From Anisakis pegreffii (taxonomy: Eukaryota; Nematoda; Chromadorea; Rhabditida; Anisakidae), in the NCBI GenBank assembly GCA_035041965.1, contig JAPYMA010001077.1, forward strand, positions 62,001 to 126,000: DNA of 64,000 nt. Reading direction: 5' to 3'. Below are positions 49,601 through 61,537 of the stretch, one piece after another (within the stretch, counting starts at the first letter, position 1; each line of letters opens with the position of its first letter). Below the pieces are notes generated by a model that was not told where the DNA came from, searched no databases, and saw only the letters and a list, made by a program, of their open reading frames with translations. The translations under genes and the position numbers were made by a program.

Positions 49601-52600
49601 CAATTTTACGACCACGAATCGGATTTTTCCGTCCGAGATATTCAGAGTGTTTCAATGGTTTTGCTCTTTGATGCTTCGCAAAAGTCCCTTTTATTGTTAT
49701 TTGCAAATAATTGCTATCGCATCGTGCATCATTGCCGTTCAGTTTGAAGAGACGCTCTCAATAGTTCGACGAAAAACCAAGCTCGTGACTACCATCATCA
49801 CTAGCAATCAAGTACATATTGTTAAAAATTTTTCCAAAGGATCTCGTGCGCGCATTCAAAAATGAAACTCTTCTTCTGTGAAAACACGTGATTAATGAGT
49901 GTCTGACTTGCCTAGGTTGTTAGTGCTGTTGGCGATGGTTTACTGGAATCAAACTGATAAAACTTATGTTAAATGATTGTTGTGCAAAAGAAACGATTGA
50001 GTGCATCCCTCGTTTTCACAACAATAAAAACAAACACAGAACAACATCATATGAGGGCGAAAAAAGGTTAAAATATCGATAAATCATCGTCCAAAACAAT
50101 ATACGAATCAATGACGACTTTCTGAAAAAAAAATTTAATCGCTCAATCTGAACAGTGAACCAATAACATACTTTAACACTCGATTCAGTGCTTCGATTCG
50201 GCATCGTAGGCCACACGTTGTATTGCTGTAATTGTTTTTTATCACCGTGTTGAAAACATTTTAATTGTAAGTCCAGTTCGCCCCTGAAAACATCACATCA
50301 ATCAATAATAATAACAATAATAATTCCGTCTGATCGAGTCGAATAGAGGACATCAGGAGCGAGAAATTAGGTTTTGAGAAATCAAGAAAGGGACTATGAC
50401 ACAATGTTTCCTGTAATCTCTTACTTCTGTCGCGAAAACTTTTTTTGTTTTAGTGACTAGTACGAAAAAGATAAACGCAAAAATTGTTTTAATAAGTGGC
50501 AAAGAATTGATGACTGGTTTTGAAAAATATTTCGATTCTTTCTCGAAATTCGTAAATAGTAGACGATGAGAAGTTGAGAGAGGAAGATATGACGGAACGT
50601 TCAAAATCGCCCACTGAAGTTAGAAGTGAATGATGGAAAAAGATCCATTTACAGTGAACGATTTAAAGAGAGTTTTTCGAAATATTAATGGTCCGATAAT
50701 CTATCTTTCATGTTTTGCATGTCATCAAAACGATTTCACATCAAATTAAACAACCAAAATTTGAAACACTTCTCAACAAATCTGTTAACTGTCACTATTC
50801 CAATGACGAAATTCATAATTCATCAAGACATTCTTGTCAGATAAGTTCTTAATTAACGATTGGTGAAAATGTTTTTGCTCTTGACGAGGCATGGTGATGA
50901 GATAGATGATGATGGCAAAGATGAAATGAACCGTAAACACTTCAATGAGTGAATTATTTTTAGTGTCTGTTTAAAAATCAAAAAGAAATTTCATAAGATA
51001 TACTTTCGTAATGAATCGAATCGTTCTTGTGTTAATGTAAAGCCGTAATCCGACGTTGTTGCGTTGTGATCGAGGCAAAACTGTCGCAAAACAATCTGAA
51101 ATTATGCTGAGATTATACCGCTCTTGCTAGCATCTTGCTCGTATTCAATAACAATTACTTGTAGGCAATCGACCGTTAGTGCAGATTTGTGAAGGAGCGA
51201 TTTATGATTGATATCAAACTGCTTGAGTAGATAAGATGAATGATGAAATTCGGATTGAATATACGAACAGACAGATTCGGTTTAAACAAAAGAGATAGGA
51301 GGAGCATGACTGAGTGGATTAAGCTGACAGTGGTGATGAAGCATGATTTCCGTTAATGTCAACAGTGGTCAACTCGAAGTTTCTTCGAATGAGGTGAATG
51401 AAGCAAACAGATCTCGTGTTTCTCGGTGATTATGTTAGGATATGGAGTGAGGATGGCATAAGACAATGCTGAGTGAATCAAGCAATTGGAAGTGTAATAT
51501 ACCTCAACAGGAATAGCCATTTTGGCTTCATTAGGGAAGGATGGCTGCGATGATGGCATGCACCGAAGGTTGGGATCCGAAGGATCGGGTCGCATTATCG
51601 CATTCGGATTCGAGTATGCCACCACCTGCTGACGCGTCATTTCATGTTGCAGTTGCGAGTAGAGCATCGGTGGACCGGCACGGATCTGAAAAGACATTCG
51701 AGAATCATCATTAGCAATGTTATTGTTTCGAGTTACTGTTACATTTACCAGATTCATATTACTAACGCCAGCATTATTATTAATATCATTGTTATGAGAC
51801 GGATTTCTGGTTCAATTTCAGATCGGATCAGTGGCGTTGGCTTGAGTTTTTCCCCAAAAATTTTTCTGAAATACTCGCTGAAAACTTATGCGGCCACTTG
51901 TTGAAAACCTGTTTAAATGCCTTTCAAACAATACACATGCATATGTTGAAAGTTCGAAAGAATTTTGAGACGACTGTTTAAAATAGAGATCCGAATACAC
52001 ATGTATGTCTATAACCATATGTACTATGCGGTCACGCAACTGATGTTGCTTTGATAAAAACAATTATCAAGAACTTTCCCGAAATTTGTTAAATGTCAAA
52101 ACGTTTAAATCAAAAAGTAAATGAATCAATGAGGCACGTACGCGAAAATGACACTTCGCAGATTATAAAAAAGCTGAAAACTAAAAACATGATTTATGTG
52201 AAGAATTTAAATCACTGAATACGTTTCATATGCAAACACGATGCATATAATAGTGCGTATGATATTTAGAACAATATGAAAATGAGACAGCTGGTAGTAG
52301 ATGAGTAGGTAACCAAATAAAAGTTCAAGTAAATACGAACAGTTACGTCACTGAACCAGCAAAATCATGTAAATGGATATGCGAGTGCAAATGACGTCAA
52401 CTAATCATCCTTGAATTCATTCGATCGTCAACTAACAATACAGCTTTGACATACAACGCAAATTACGAGTTGACCGAACAGTGAAGTGATTGAATCAATT
52501 TTGTAGAATCAGAAAACCTTTGCAGAAAGGTGATCCTTTGATTGTACAGTAACGATTAATCAAGCACTGTTTTATGAGCAACCCTAAGAGGACGACATGA

Positions 52601-55600
52601 AGACGACTCAAGGAAATAATTTCAGACCCAGATACGAGAGAACCCTCATGATTCAGTCGCGGAAAGAAACGTGAAAAGAATGCGCGCGATTCAATCGTTG
52701 TGCAATAAGGGCTCACCATCATGGATTGTCCTTGCGGGTAGCCCGGTACTGCGGTAGTACCTTGCGGATATGCGGGACTCACTGAAGGCGGATTTCGGAC
52801 GCGAGGTGGATAGGATTGATGCGGGGGCATACACGCACCATTCGGTGACATCATCATCATGCCACCTCCATTCGCGATCATCATTTGCCGTTGCATTTGG
52901 GTACTCGCACACATTGTGCCCGTGCCCATTGCGGACATTCCAGGCATACCAGGTGTACGCTGGGTGGCCGTAGGGATACCGTACGGATACATCGCACCGT
53001 TTTCATAGATTGCTGCTGGTTGAGACTGTGCTGAATTGGCCAATTGTTGTTGTTGATGCAATAACATAGCGCGTTGTTGCTGTTGGCCATACATACGCAT
53101 TTGTTGCATCGTTGAATAAGTTTGCTGAATTTAAAAGGTCATTACAGTCAATCATTTCTTCATATTAATATTTTTTGTCGTCAAATTATGTTTTCAATCT
53201 ACGAACGACCAATCTCCACGAAGGCAAATACAAACAAGTAATCATCATAACGAACCGCGGAAAGCGAATATCGCTGACAATCAGAGACGAAAATCACTTC
53301 ATTAAAAAGAAATTTACTAAGCAATTCGTAGAATCCGATACGGAACAAATCATACGTAGAGAAGGAGGACGATCGCGAACTGATAAATTCGCTCGCAGAA
53401 GTCGTCAAAAAAGAAAAGGAATGAACCTAAATTCGTACCTGTGATCGGTATTGCATTTGCATGGCTGATCCTTGTGACATCATCATTTGTTGCTGCTGTT
53501 GATGCATTATACTGTAACCGCTCTGCGGCATGCATGCTGCACCTTGTGTCATACACGACTGCAATTCACATTCATAAACTTACGTCATATCAGAAACTAT
53601 CAACAACGAAACCATTTTGTGAATTTCATTTGCATTCATGTGCTTGCTTGCAAGCGCGTAAAAACACATCCAATCACTTTTGAATGACCGAAATTTTAAC
53701 TTCTCTTCGAATCGCAAACGTCACCTTTCTTCCGCATCTTCGATTAAGAAGAACGTCACATTACTTTATAAGTCATTAGCATGATTACCTATCACTATAA
53801 GAGCTTGACTACGATTCACTCCTAAATCTTAATTAATAAACACTGAAGTATTTGAGAACCTCGTGCGATAATCGCTCCTTGGGCACACAGAGAAATCGCT
53901 TGCTTTGGAATTATTCAATTCATTGTAGCTGTGAAGATTGAAGCGTGTTCACAGGCAAAGGAAGATGATTCACAAGTTTAACTATTACCTGATCATAAGC
54001 AGGTGATTGCGCCATCGAAGCCATGCTATTAGCTTGATTTTGCGACGGGAACGATCCAGGCCTAGCACCAGTCGGATCGATAGGATAAGCAGATTGTTGT
54101 TGTTTTTGCTGCGATACAGTCGCCGAACCCATGAACGACGGAGACGCAACTTGTCCTGAAATTAAATTCCGGATTATGGCGACGTGTGATCGATTTTCAG
54201 ATATGGTATTTTAGACAAACACATACGTGATTGGAATCGATCTTGCACGAGTTATAAAGGGATCGACATACTGACACATGAATAGAGGCGTTATTCTAGA
54301 TTTATCTTTGCCCTATTCGAGAATAATAACAAAAAAAAGTTGTGTATGCAATAATCAAGTTTGGCAGCTTGTTTGCTCATTCAAAAAGCCAACGAGAGAC
54401 ATTTTAATCGGAAATAACTGTAAAAACATTTATATAGATATTAATGAATAAACACGAGCGAAAGATGCGAATAGAACAAAACTGAACAAAAGTAACGATA
54501 TAATCGATAAATATGTTAACGAATTAGATCGTTGTCGATGAGCATTGAAATGATGGAAACGGAGAAAGGAATTGTGCGAAGGAAATTGAAAAGAGATTCG
54601 CAGTATGGATGAGCTTAACGCGTATTCACATGATGGATATGGAAATGTGCATAATAAAACATTATGAGATGATATTTTAGAAATTTTGGAACGAGCCAGT
54701 TGGAGAGAGCTGCAGAGATCGATCATGACTTGTGAGAGGAATAAACATAATTTGGCGATACAATGGCTGGCGATTGAATTGCACTTTGACGGATATACGG
54801 GGATAAAGATTGGTGGTTAGAGTGAGATAACCTATGTTTGAGGCGCTGAGTAAAAACCAATAATAATGTTAACAAATACAACGGTGTATCACTTGTGATA
54901 AACATCAACAAGTTTATTAGTCTGAACAACTTCTGAGATGAAATTCTAACAACATAAACGAATAAGAACATCAAGTACATATAAAAAGAAGAAATTTGAT
55001 TAGGGAGACGGGCGGACGATGTTTTGTTTTCAGTGAACGTTGTGTTTGTCAACAACTTTTAAAAAAACTTAAGCTCAAATTCAAAAAAAGTCATTCCTTA
55101 CAGGCAGGAATTTTTTCTTGTTTCTCAACTTTTGAACATGGAGATGTGGATAGGATGTGATTGAATTGCGGGAATGATGGTGACAACATGCAGACACATT
55201 AATTCGTTTCAGTGAAATTGCATGCTTCGAAATTGCGATGGTATCCAATAAACGGTGGAATGGAACAGATGTATGTTCCGTTGGAGCGAAAGAGCAAAAA
55301 AAAAGTTGACGTTGGTTCATTAAATTATGAATAGAATTCATCTTGTTGCTTGATGATTTTACGCATTCACTTGGTGTTATAAAGTGATTCGTTACAATCA
55401 TAAGAAATACAGAATCGAGTACCCACAACGGAGTACATTATCATCAATTCATTCTTTTTTTAAAGTGATTTAAATTTTGATCGATCGTTCTCTTTGTTAG
55501 ACAGTATGACGCTCTGTAGGTTGTTACTTCATTTGTTAGTTGAGAAACGTATAGAGGATGAGCAAAATAAACAAATAAACAGATGAATTTATCAATGATG

Positions 55601-57741
55601 AAAAGATATTGTTGATGTTCATCGTGAAGAAGATGATGGTGACGAGATGAAAATTTGAATTGAGAACTGCGAAGTGGAAATTGCGACGACGTATTATTTC
55701 ACAAAATCATTCCACACTCAAATAAATGAATCAACAGAATTAATTGAAATACACGCATGTAGCAGTTTGTTTTCATGCTTCTTTCAACACTGCAACTTTT
55801 TTTTGCGAAAACGAATTCAAAAAGAGACTCGCCCTCAAAAATTAGGTATTTTTCAGATTAGGAACTGCTTTCAACGCTTGATGATCGCTAACTTCATCAA
55901 GAAATTGGCTTTGGCGTGAATGAGTGCAACGAATGGCTTTGCGAATGATGATTTTTGGAAGAGATAAGAGCACCGAAGTCATAGCGTGCACAAGTTATTT
56001 GCAGGAAATGCGATGAAGAGTACTTTGAAAAGGCATCGTTTGGAGAGGGCGTTTTGAATTTTTGGTGGGATGAATTGTAATGCAGAGCTCATTAACGAAG
56101 TTAGCAAGACAACACAACTAGTTCTTGATGGTCATCATAATTTTGGAAGCAGCAGAGAATAAAACAATGTTGTCGTATCACACTGTCGGTACTAATAAAA
56201 CTGCGAAGATGTTACTTGCAATAGGAAACTTTCTATCACCTTCATCGCTTTTTTCGTTGATATTATGATAGTTAAAAACTTGAAAAGTTACCGACAGAAT
56301 TCGTCAACAATCATCATCTCAAGATCAATACAGGACCACCTCTAAGTGACAGCATCGAAATGACGAAAAAAAGCAAGAACAAAACAAGAATGAAAATCAG
56401 TAAATTCGCAATTAAATCATTCGCAATTAGTAAATTCGCTTTCTTCTGAACAACAATTATGGTTGCTGACCAAGTAATAATGATCGAGTGTTGATGGATG
56501 AAAAAGAAATCAATTTTTAAGGAAAATCACTCACAGAACCGTTTGAAATGACTGCTCAAAAATGTGCTTATTTGGAGTGATAGATACAGTTCAAATCAGT
56601 TTAATCAACTCATAATGAGCAATAAAATTCGATATGAATTTTCGAATAGATATTTATGTATTTGTCGTTGAAATGACCTCCTCCTCATGCACGTGCACAC
56701 CTCGTCAATCGCTCCCTCAACCATGTCATCATGCAATGAACTCGTTTTTTCCTGCTCACTCTGAATCGAACCTCTCATCGTTGGTCGCTTTTTTTAGTTC
56801 TTCTTCACAGAATTCACTCACTATTAATGACTGATAGGTAGACAGTGGTGAAAGAATGAATGAATATATTTGGTTGATGAAGATTGCACAAAAAGATATC
56901 ACCGAATCGCACATAGCATAACGTGGATTTTTTGAAGAAGTCAATTACGACCTCAAATGAGGACGCGTTACGACGCGACACAACAATGATAGTCGGTCAG
57001 CAACATACTATATAACCACTCATTCATCAGTCTAATAATCAACCACTTTGTACCATCAGGAAGGGGGATGGATCAGTGTGATTGACTAACGCCTCGCCTT
57101 ACAAGGAGCATATTTCGCGTTCTGAGTAAGATTTCAAAAGGATGATGACAACGTTGGAAGCAAAATTCTACTTGTATCGAATCTCGAAAGACTAGAATGA
57201 TTCAAGCTTCACGCAACTGAGCATCATCTAGCATAATTTTTGAGGGTAGATTGGTGAACATTCGCGACAAGTTGATAGGACGAAATGTTTGGTGCTCGTA
57301 TTTTGTGAAGTGGGATTGCAGAATCATGAAGACAACAATCAATTCCGATGAACTGTAATGTGAGCACTGCAAAATTGTGAGGAATCATTGAAAATGAACC
57401 AACCTTGCATATAATGTTGATATCGCATTGCGTTTACATTCATTTGCTGCACTTGAGATGTCTCCTGAAGACCAGTCATCGGACTTCGAACACTCATCGC
57501 GGCCATATTCGCATAATCCGACGCGACCGGACCGTACGACGGTGACGATTGGGCTATTGCCCCTCCAGCATTAACCGCTCCGGAAGCACCACCTACCGCT
57601 ATAGCGGTCCCTCCTCCGGAACTCCACATCAACTCTTGATTCGACGATGGCAACAAGTCAAGTTGTGGATGGGTCGACCAGTTACCACCAGTATCACTAC
57701 TAGAACCGCCTTCTTCTGTTGTGCTTAGAGTCACTTCTCTT
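37670..57741 (-). CDS. zmiz: ZMIZ-type SP-RING zinc finger protein (putative SUMO ligase / transcription co-regulator), 5' end missing
   Basis: ZMIZ proteins are nuclear PIAS-like co-regulators with a low-complexity N-terminal region, a conserved central domain, an SP-RING and an acidic tail. Minus-strand exons: 57741-57404, 54155-53989, 53558-53439, 53124-52717, 51685-51503, 51095-51004, 50283-50172, 48999-48823, 48388-48288, 41307-41115, 40916-40543, 39281-39095, 38979-38756, 38568-38333, 38109-38017 and 37744-37670 (TAA). All junctions agree in phase except 48823/48388, where the exact splice is unresolved. About 1,020 residues are covered. Order: Ser/Gly-rich, Met/Gln-rich (QQQQ, MMMM), MAIPVE-IVLRQFCLDHN, KGELDLQLKCFQ, IFINNVAVPITSLDRSLYVG, FMYRLPIKPKD, then RLRIPARSVRCSHSTCFDLE (SP-RING) and GEIEVDQFVAQIL. 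A possible nuclear signal (LKRIKSE) and an acidic end (IDDFFDDLIF) follow. ZMIZ is preferred over PIAS because of the long Gln/Met-rich front and the central domain. The first exon here begins in phase 2, so at least one upstream exon is missing. Confidence 0.9.
41115..41307 (-). other. SP-RING core exon of the ZMIZ-like gene
   Basis: This exon encodes the zinc-binding heart of the SP-RING. CSHSTCFDLEAF fits the family's C-x-H-x2-C-F-D pattern. The second cysteine pair reads CPFAQC (C-x4-C), where ZMIZ and PIAS proteins usually have C-x2-C. It joins the next exon in phase (AA + A = Lys), giving CKSVFTLGEIEVDQF, which matches the conserved segment after the RING. The altered spacing is part of a clear open frame with a good donor (AAGTTCG), so it is not an obvious reading error. 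Confidence 0.85.
41308..48287 (-). other. 7-kb intron of the ZMIZ-like gene
   Basis: No further ZMIZ-type exon was recognised here, though one could hide between the exon at 48.3 kb and the SP-RING. Open frames such as 42503-42754 minus and 44194-44460 plus are low-complexity or unlike known families. A near-perfect short tandem duplication, CACAACTGAGTGAATATAT, lies near 45475-45525. A (GGCT)n tract lies near 44938. Confidence 0.5.
54156..57403 (-). other. 3.2-kb intron in the N-terminal part of the ZMIZ-like gene
   Basis: The intron is bounded by the donor at CAAG/GTTGG and the acceptor at TTTCAG/GACAAG; joining the exons restores a Gly codon in phase. Minus-strand open frames inside (54430-54726, 54723-55055, 55081-55428) are AT-rich, Ser/Leu-rich and without family resemblance. 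Confidence 0.6.
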
Positions 57742-60199
57742 CTGAAATGACAATTTCGAATTAGCCTAGAAAATCACCTTTTCTCATTGTTAAATGAATG
57801 TTCTCGGTAATCGGGCGAATATCGATCAAGCTATCGATCAAAAGTAAAACATTCATCAAAATGTTATTACTAGAGACCTGAGAAGATACATAATACAATT
57901 GTATATGAATCAAGAATTGAATATAGCTCACAATCAGCAACCAAAAGGATTAGCACATAGGTGTAAACGCAAGATTATCATTGGAGAGATGAAAGCAAGT
58001 TTGTATGTGCATAATCAACTGTATTCGCTTCGCAGTTAGCTACTAGCCACTACGCTATGCGTTTATTGCAATCACATAAAACGGCTCATCACAAACTTCG
58101 TAACCTCAGATTGTTCCATCTCAATGTACTCAACTAGTTCCCTAATCAAAAAAACGAATTCAATGAACGAAAATATCACAGATTAGGAATTAGCTAATCA
58201 AATAACAGTAATATTATAATGTGCGTCAATTCTGATAAAAACGATTCCACCATCAACACCAGTATTAAGAGCAATATATTGGACAAGTAATGACGTATCG
58301 ATAATGAAACGAATAACATTAAGATTTCGCGTTTGAGACCATTCTGTTTGAGACACAGAAACGGGGAAACAACAATAATGATAATAATGACGACATTTTA
58401 CGAATCAAGTAAGCTTGTCAACAGGCTAAGTCATTTGTTAAAAACAATTCCGTTAGTTTGATTCAACCGAGCTGATCGAACACCATGAGTAAGCAAACAA
58501 GCTGTTCTGAACGCCCACCATATAAGTAGAAAATGAACGCCCATCATATGAACGTAGAATATTCTAACTTACATAAAGTGCATATGCTTGCATATTGCTA
58601 ATCTTCTGATTCGTGCGCATGGAAAAAAACAGGCGATATCGATAGTGATAAGAGAACGCAGAACAAAAGACACCAATGAATAGCACTAATTACGAGAAAT
58701 TGTGACCGTAAGCAGCTAAATGTTTCAAAGTATCATAAATTTATCGTTCGATCAAACAAAGAAGATACATACGGAAGGAAATCAGTGAACGAAAGAAACT
58801 ATTCGACGGAAAGAATTTGTCGACTGACATCGAAGCAACTCGAATGGAGAAATACAATATGTTGCTTGCGAGTTATGTGTAAATGAACGATTGGGACTGA
58901 TAGTGTACTGAACGCGTATGAAGGTAATAAAATAATTAATAATAGGCAATGGATATACAAACGTACAGGTACGTATCATCAATGGAGAAAAACGTTCAGT
59001 GAGAAAAATTTTCAGAAAAATCTATCAAGCACTAAATGGAACACTAAAAAGCAAAGCTCGCTAACACTGTTAAATGTTGTTCTTTGGCCAGTTTTTACTC
59101 GCTTCGGTTTGTGGTTGGGCCGTAAAAGCTGAGCTTATCGACTACGATTCATCAGATCAATTGGGATACGAGCGATTAACGACAACAAATCAATGCGAAT
59201 GAAATTCTCAGAGTGAAGTTGATGAAACTTAAGAATTTAAGGCATCCAGGCTCTTCCATTTGTTTCTTCATGTGACATAAAAAGTTGAAAGGCACATGAG
59301 TCAGAATTTTTATATAACTCGTGTTTCACTAAAACTAGATAATCTCCACAACCATATGTGCCCAATAAAGTAAAGGCAAAAAATTTATCGAATTCATCAC
59401 TTCATCAAAACGGATTTAACAAGACCATATCAAGGATTACCCGACAAAAAAAGCAAATGAGATTTTCCAAGTGGTATAAGGCAGATACTCATTTACAGTT
59501 AATGATCTCTAAATTTTCAGCTATCACTGGTGAAGAGGAACGATATATGCGTAGTGCATACAAACTATTCACGTCAATCTGTATCTGTTCAAATAAAATA
59601 AAATGCATATTGAATGTATAATTCATGCAGGTGTAAATATAACCGAACAATTGAGGAAAACGCCTCTTCCCTCCGAGTCAGAATCAAAGAAGAGAACATA
59701 AATCTTGTGATAGCAACATATATAAGGATAGGGTATACTGGATCAATGCAATCCAAATATGATGTAAAGCGTAGGTGTTGATAAGGTGTTTTTGAGGGTT
59801 GGTAAAATAAAGAGTCGGTAAATAACGGATATCGAGCATTTTTCGAAAACATCGTCATTAAAATTCTGATGGTCATGCTCATCTGAAAACAAATACGGAT
59901 ATGCGATCACGAGCGATATTTTCGATCTCTCATCGGGGAGAATTGTTACCACAACAACAAATAATGTGTTGCTACTACATAGTAATTTGTTATTGCTATG
60001 CTTATTATTGTCACTGTAGTTATTATGACAGCTATTGTTATTGTTATTATTATCACTCAGTCAAAACTGATATGGAACACAATATCAAACCTCTTTTCAT
60101 ACGTATAAATGACCAACGATCATGTTGATGAAGTTTCATCATGAACTAGTAATAACCAGCAAATTTATATCCTATCCAATCCACTTTCCACGTATATTA

Positions 60200-60231
60200 T
60201 TCATCTCTTCAATACGTATTGAAGAGATGAA
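60200..60231. repeat. 32-bp perfect palindrome
   Basis: Starting at 60200 the sequence reads TTCATCTCTTCAATAC and then its exact reverse complement, with no spacer. Long uninterrupted palindromes are rare by chance. Its function is unknown; it could extrude as a cruciform or be a dyad protein-binding site. Confidence 0.8.
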
Positions 60232-61452
60232 CAATACTATTCACTGCCATTTACCAATGCTATTTCGGTCGACTCAATCCTTTCGCGGTGCGTCACAGAA
60301 CACTTTCCGTTAAGCGGCTGAACGAATCGAAGTCAGTGTTATTACTCTCGATTTCTTCCAATTATTTAACATTTCGATAAACATAAACATTCTAGAATTC
60401 ATCATCTGCACATCACACAGCATTGCACGATGCTAATTCAGACGCATCAATCGCACAACAACAGCAATTTGTCATTCACTTACCACTGACAGGGATAAAT
60501 CCATTAAAATTGTTGTTCCCTGCTTGATGAGTACACTTAAAGTAGCGATATTGTAACAGTCATGACAATTGTTATTATGACAGCATATCAACTTCTGACT
60601 GGTAGCCCAGCAGCAGTAGCACACACCACCAACAAACAAACCAATAAATGAATAATCAGCAAATTATTAGTTCTAGTTCTCGTAACAGCAGTGCGCATTA
60701 GCATCGGAGAATTCGCATATTTGTTATTCAATCATGTTATGAAGTGTTGTTTTGAATGCAACTGCATCACGGCTCATCACCGATGAATTTTATGCTCTTA
60801 TCTGCCACACTTCATACATTCAATTGATTCCTACATAACAGATAAACAGTAGCCACTGCCTCAAGCAAATGAATATACGCATTTCATCCGAGAGATTAAG
60901 TTACGCCGTATATGATCTATATGTTTTCATTCTCACTTCTACGCTCGTTTTTCATTCGAATGATTTAATGATGTTGGTAGTTATTCGACTAGAATAGATA
61001 TATCTCGAGAATGTCATCGATAGGTAATTAATTGCATCTACTGTGAAAACATTCTGTGAATGCTTGAACGGCATGTTGACTAGAAAGGTTTTGATGAGTG
61101 GGAGTGAAAAACATATCGATCTACCCATTATTAATTCATTCATTTTATTTTTAGATCAGGCTTTTAGGAGGTGAGCGATAATGATAAACATTTCGTTTCA
61201 TTATGCTTTTGGTTGACTAGTTAGGATTGCTCGATAACATGAGATATGATGAAGATGACGATATTGCGGGTAATGACTAGCGTAGAGACAGCCAGCTAAA
61301 CCGCATTCTAATAAAATTATATCTTATTCACATCTTGTTGTCCCGAGTTTATTGTGACAGAGAAACCGATTGTTCGAATCCGCAGTGGATTCTAACCAAG
61401 CCAGAGAAAAACAACGGGCCAAGTAAGAGAATTGGCTTAGATGAATGCTTAC

Positions 61453-61537
61453 AATTGATTCGTGATCATAACAGGCGAAGTGCTCAGGAGTGGTCAAAGG
61501 ACGCTTCAAATCACCCACAACGCTTACGTCAACCGAA
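61453..61537 (-). CDS. Weak candidate exon of unknown gene
   Basis: On the minus strand an acceptor (GAACTTGCAG) is followed by a 28-codon open frame ending at a consensus-like donor (ATT/GTAAGC). The local GC content is raised. The peptide contains SVDVSVVGDLKRPL and TPEHFACYDHES, which I do not recognise. It enters in phase 2 and leaves in phase 0, so it cannot join directly to the ZMIZ-like exon at 57741. A plus-strand B-box-like TTCGAATCC at about 61373-61381 raises the alternative that the GC-rich patch is a tRNA-derived repeat. Confidence 0.2.

Noticed and set aside
37670..57741. Assignment of the SP-RING gene to the PIAS family
   Set aside because: No SAP domain was seen; the long Met/Gln-rich N-terminal region, the central domain and the acidic tail fit ZMIZ better.
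61340..61400. Possible tRNA gene around TTCGAATCC
   Set aside because: No cloverleaf (acceptor stem, D arm or anticodon arm) can be folded around it by eye.
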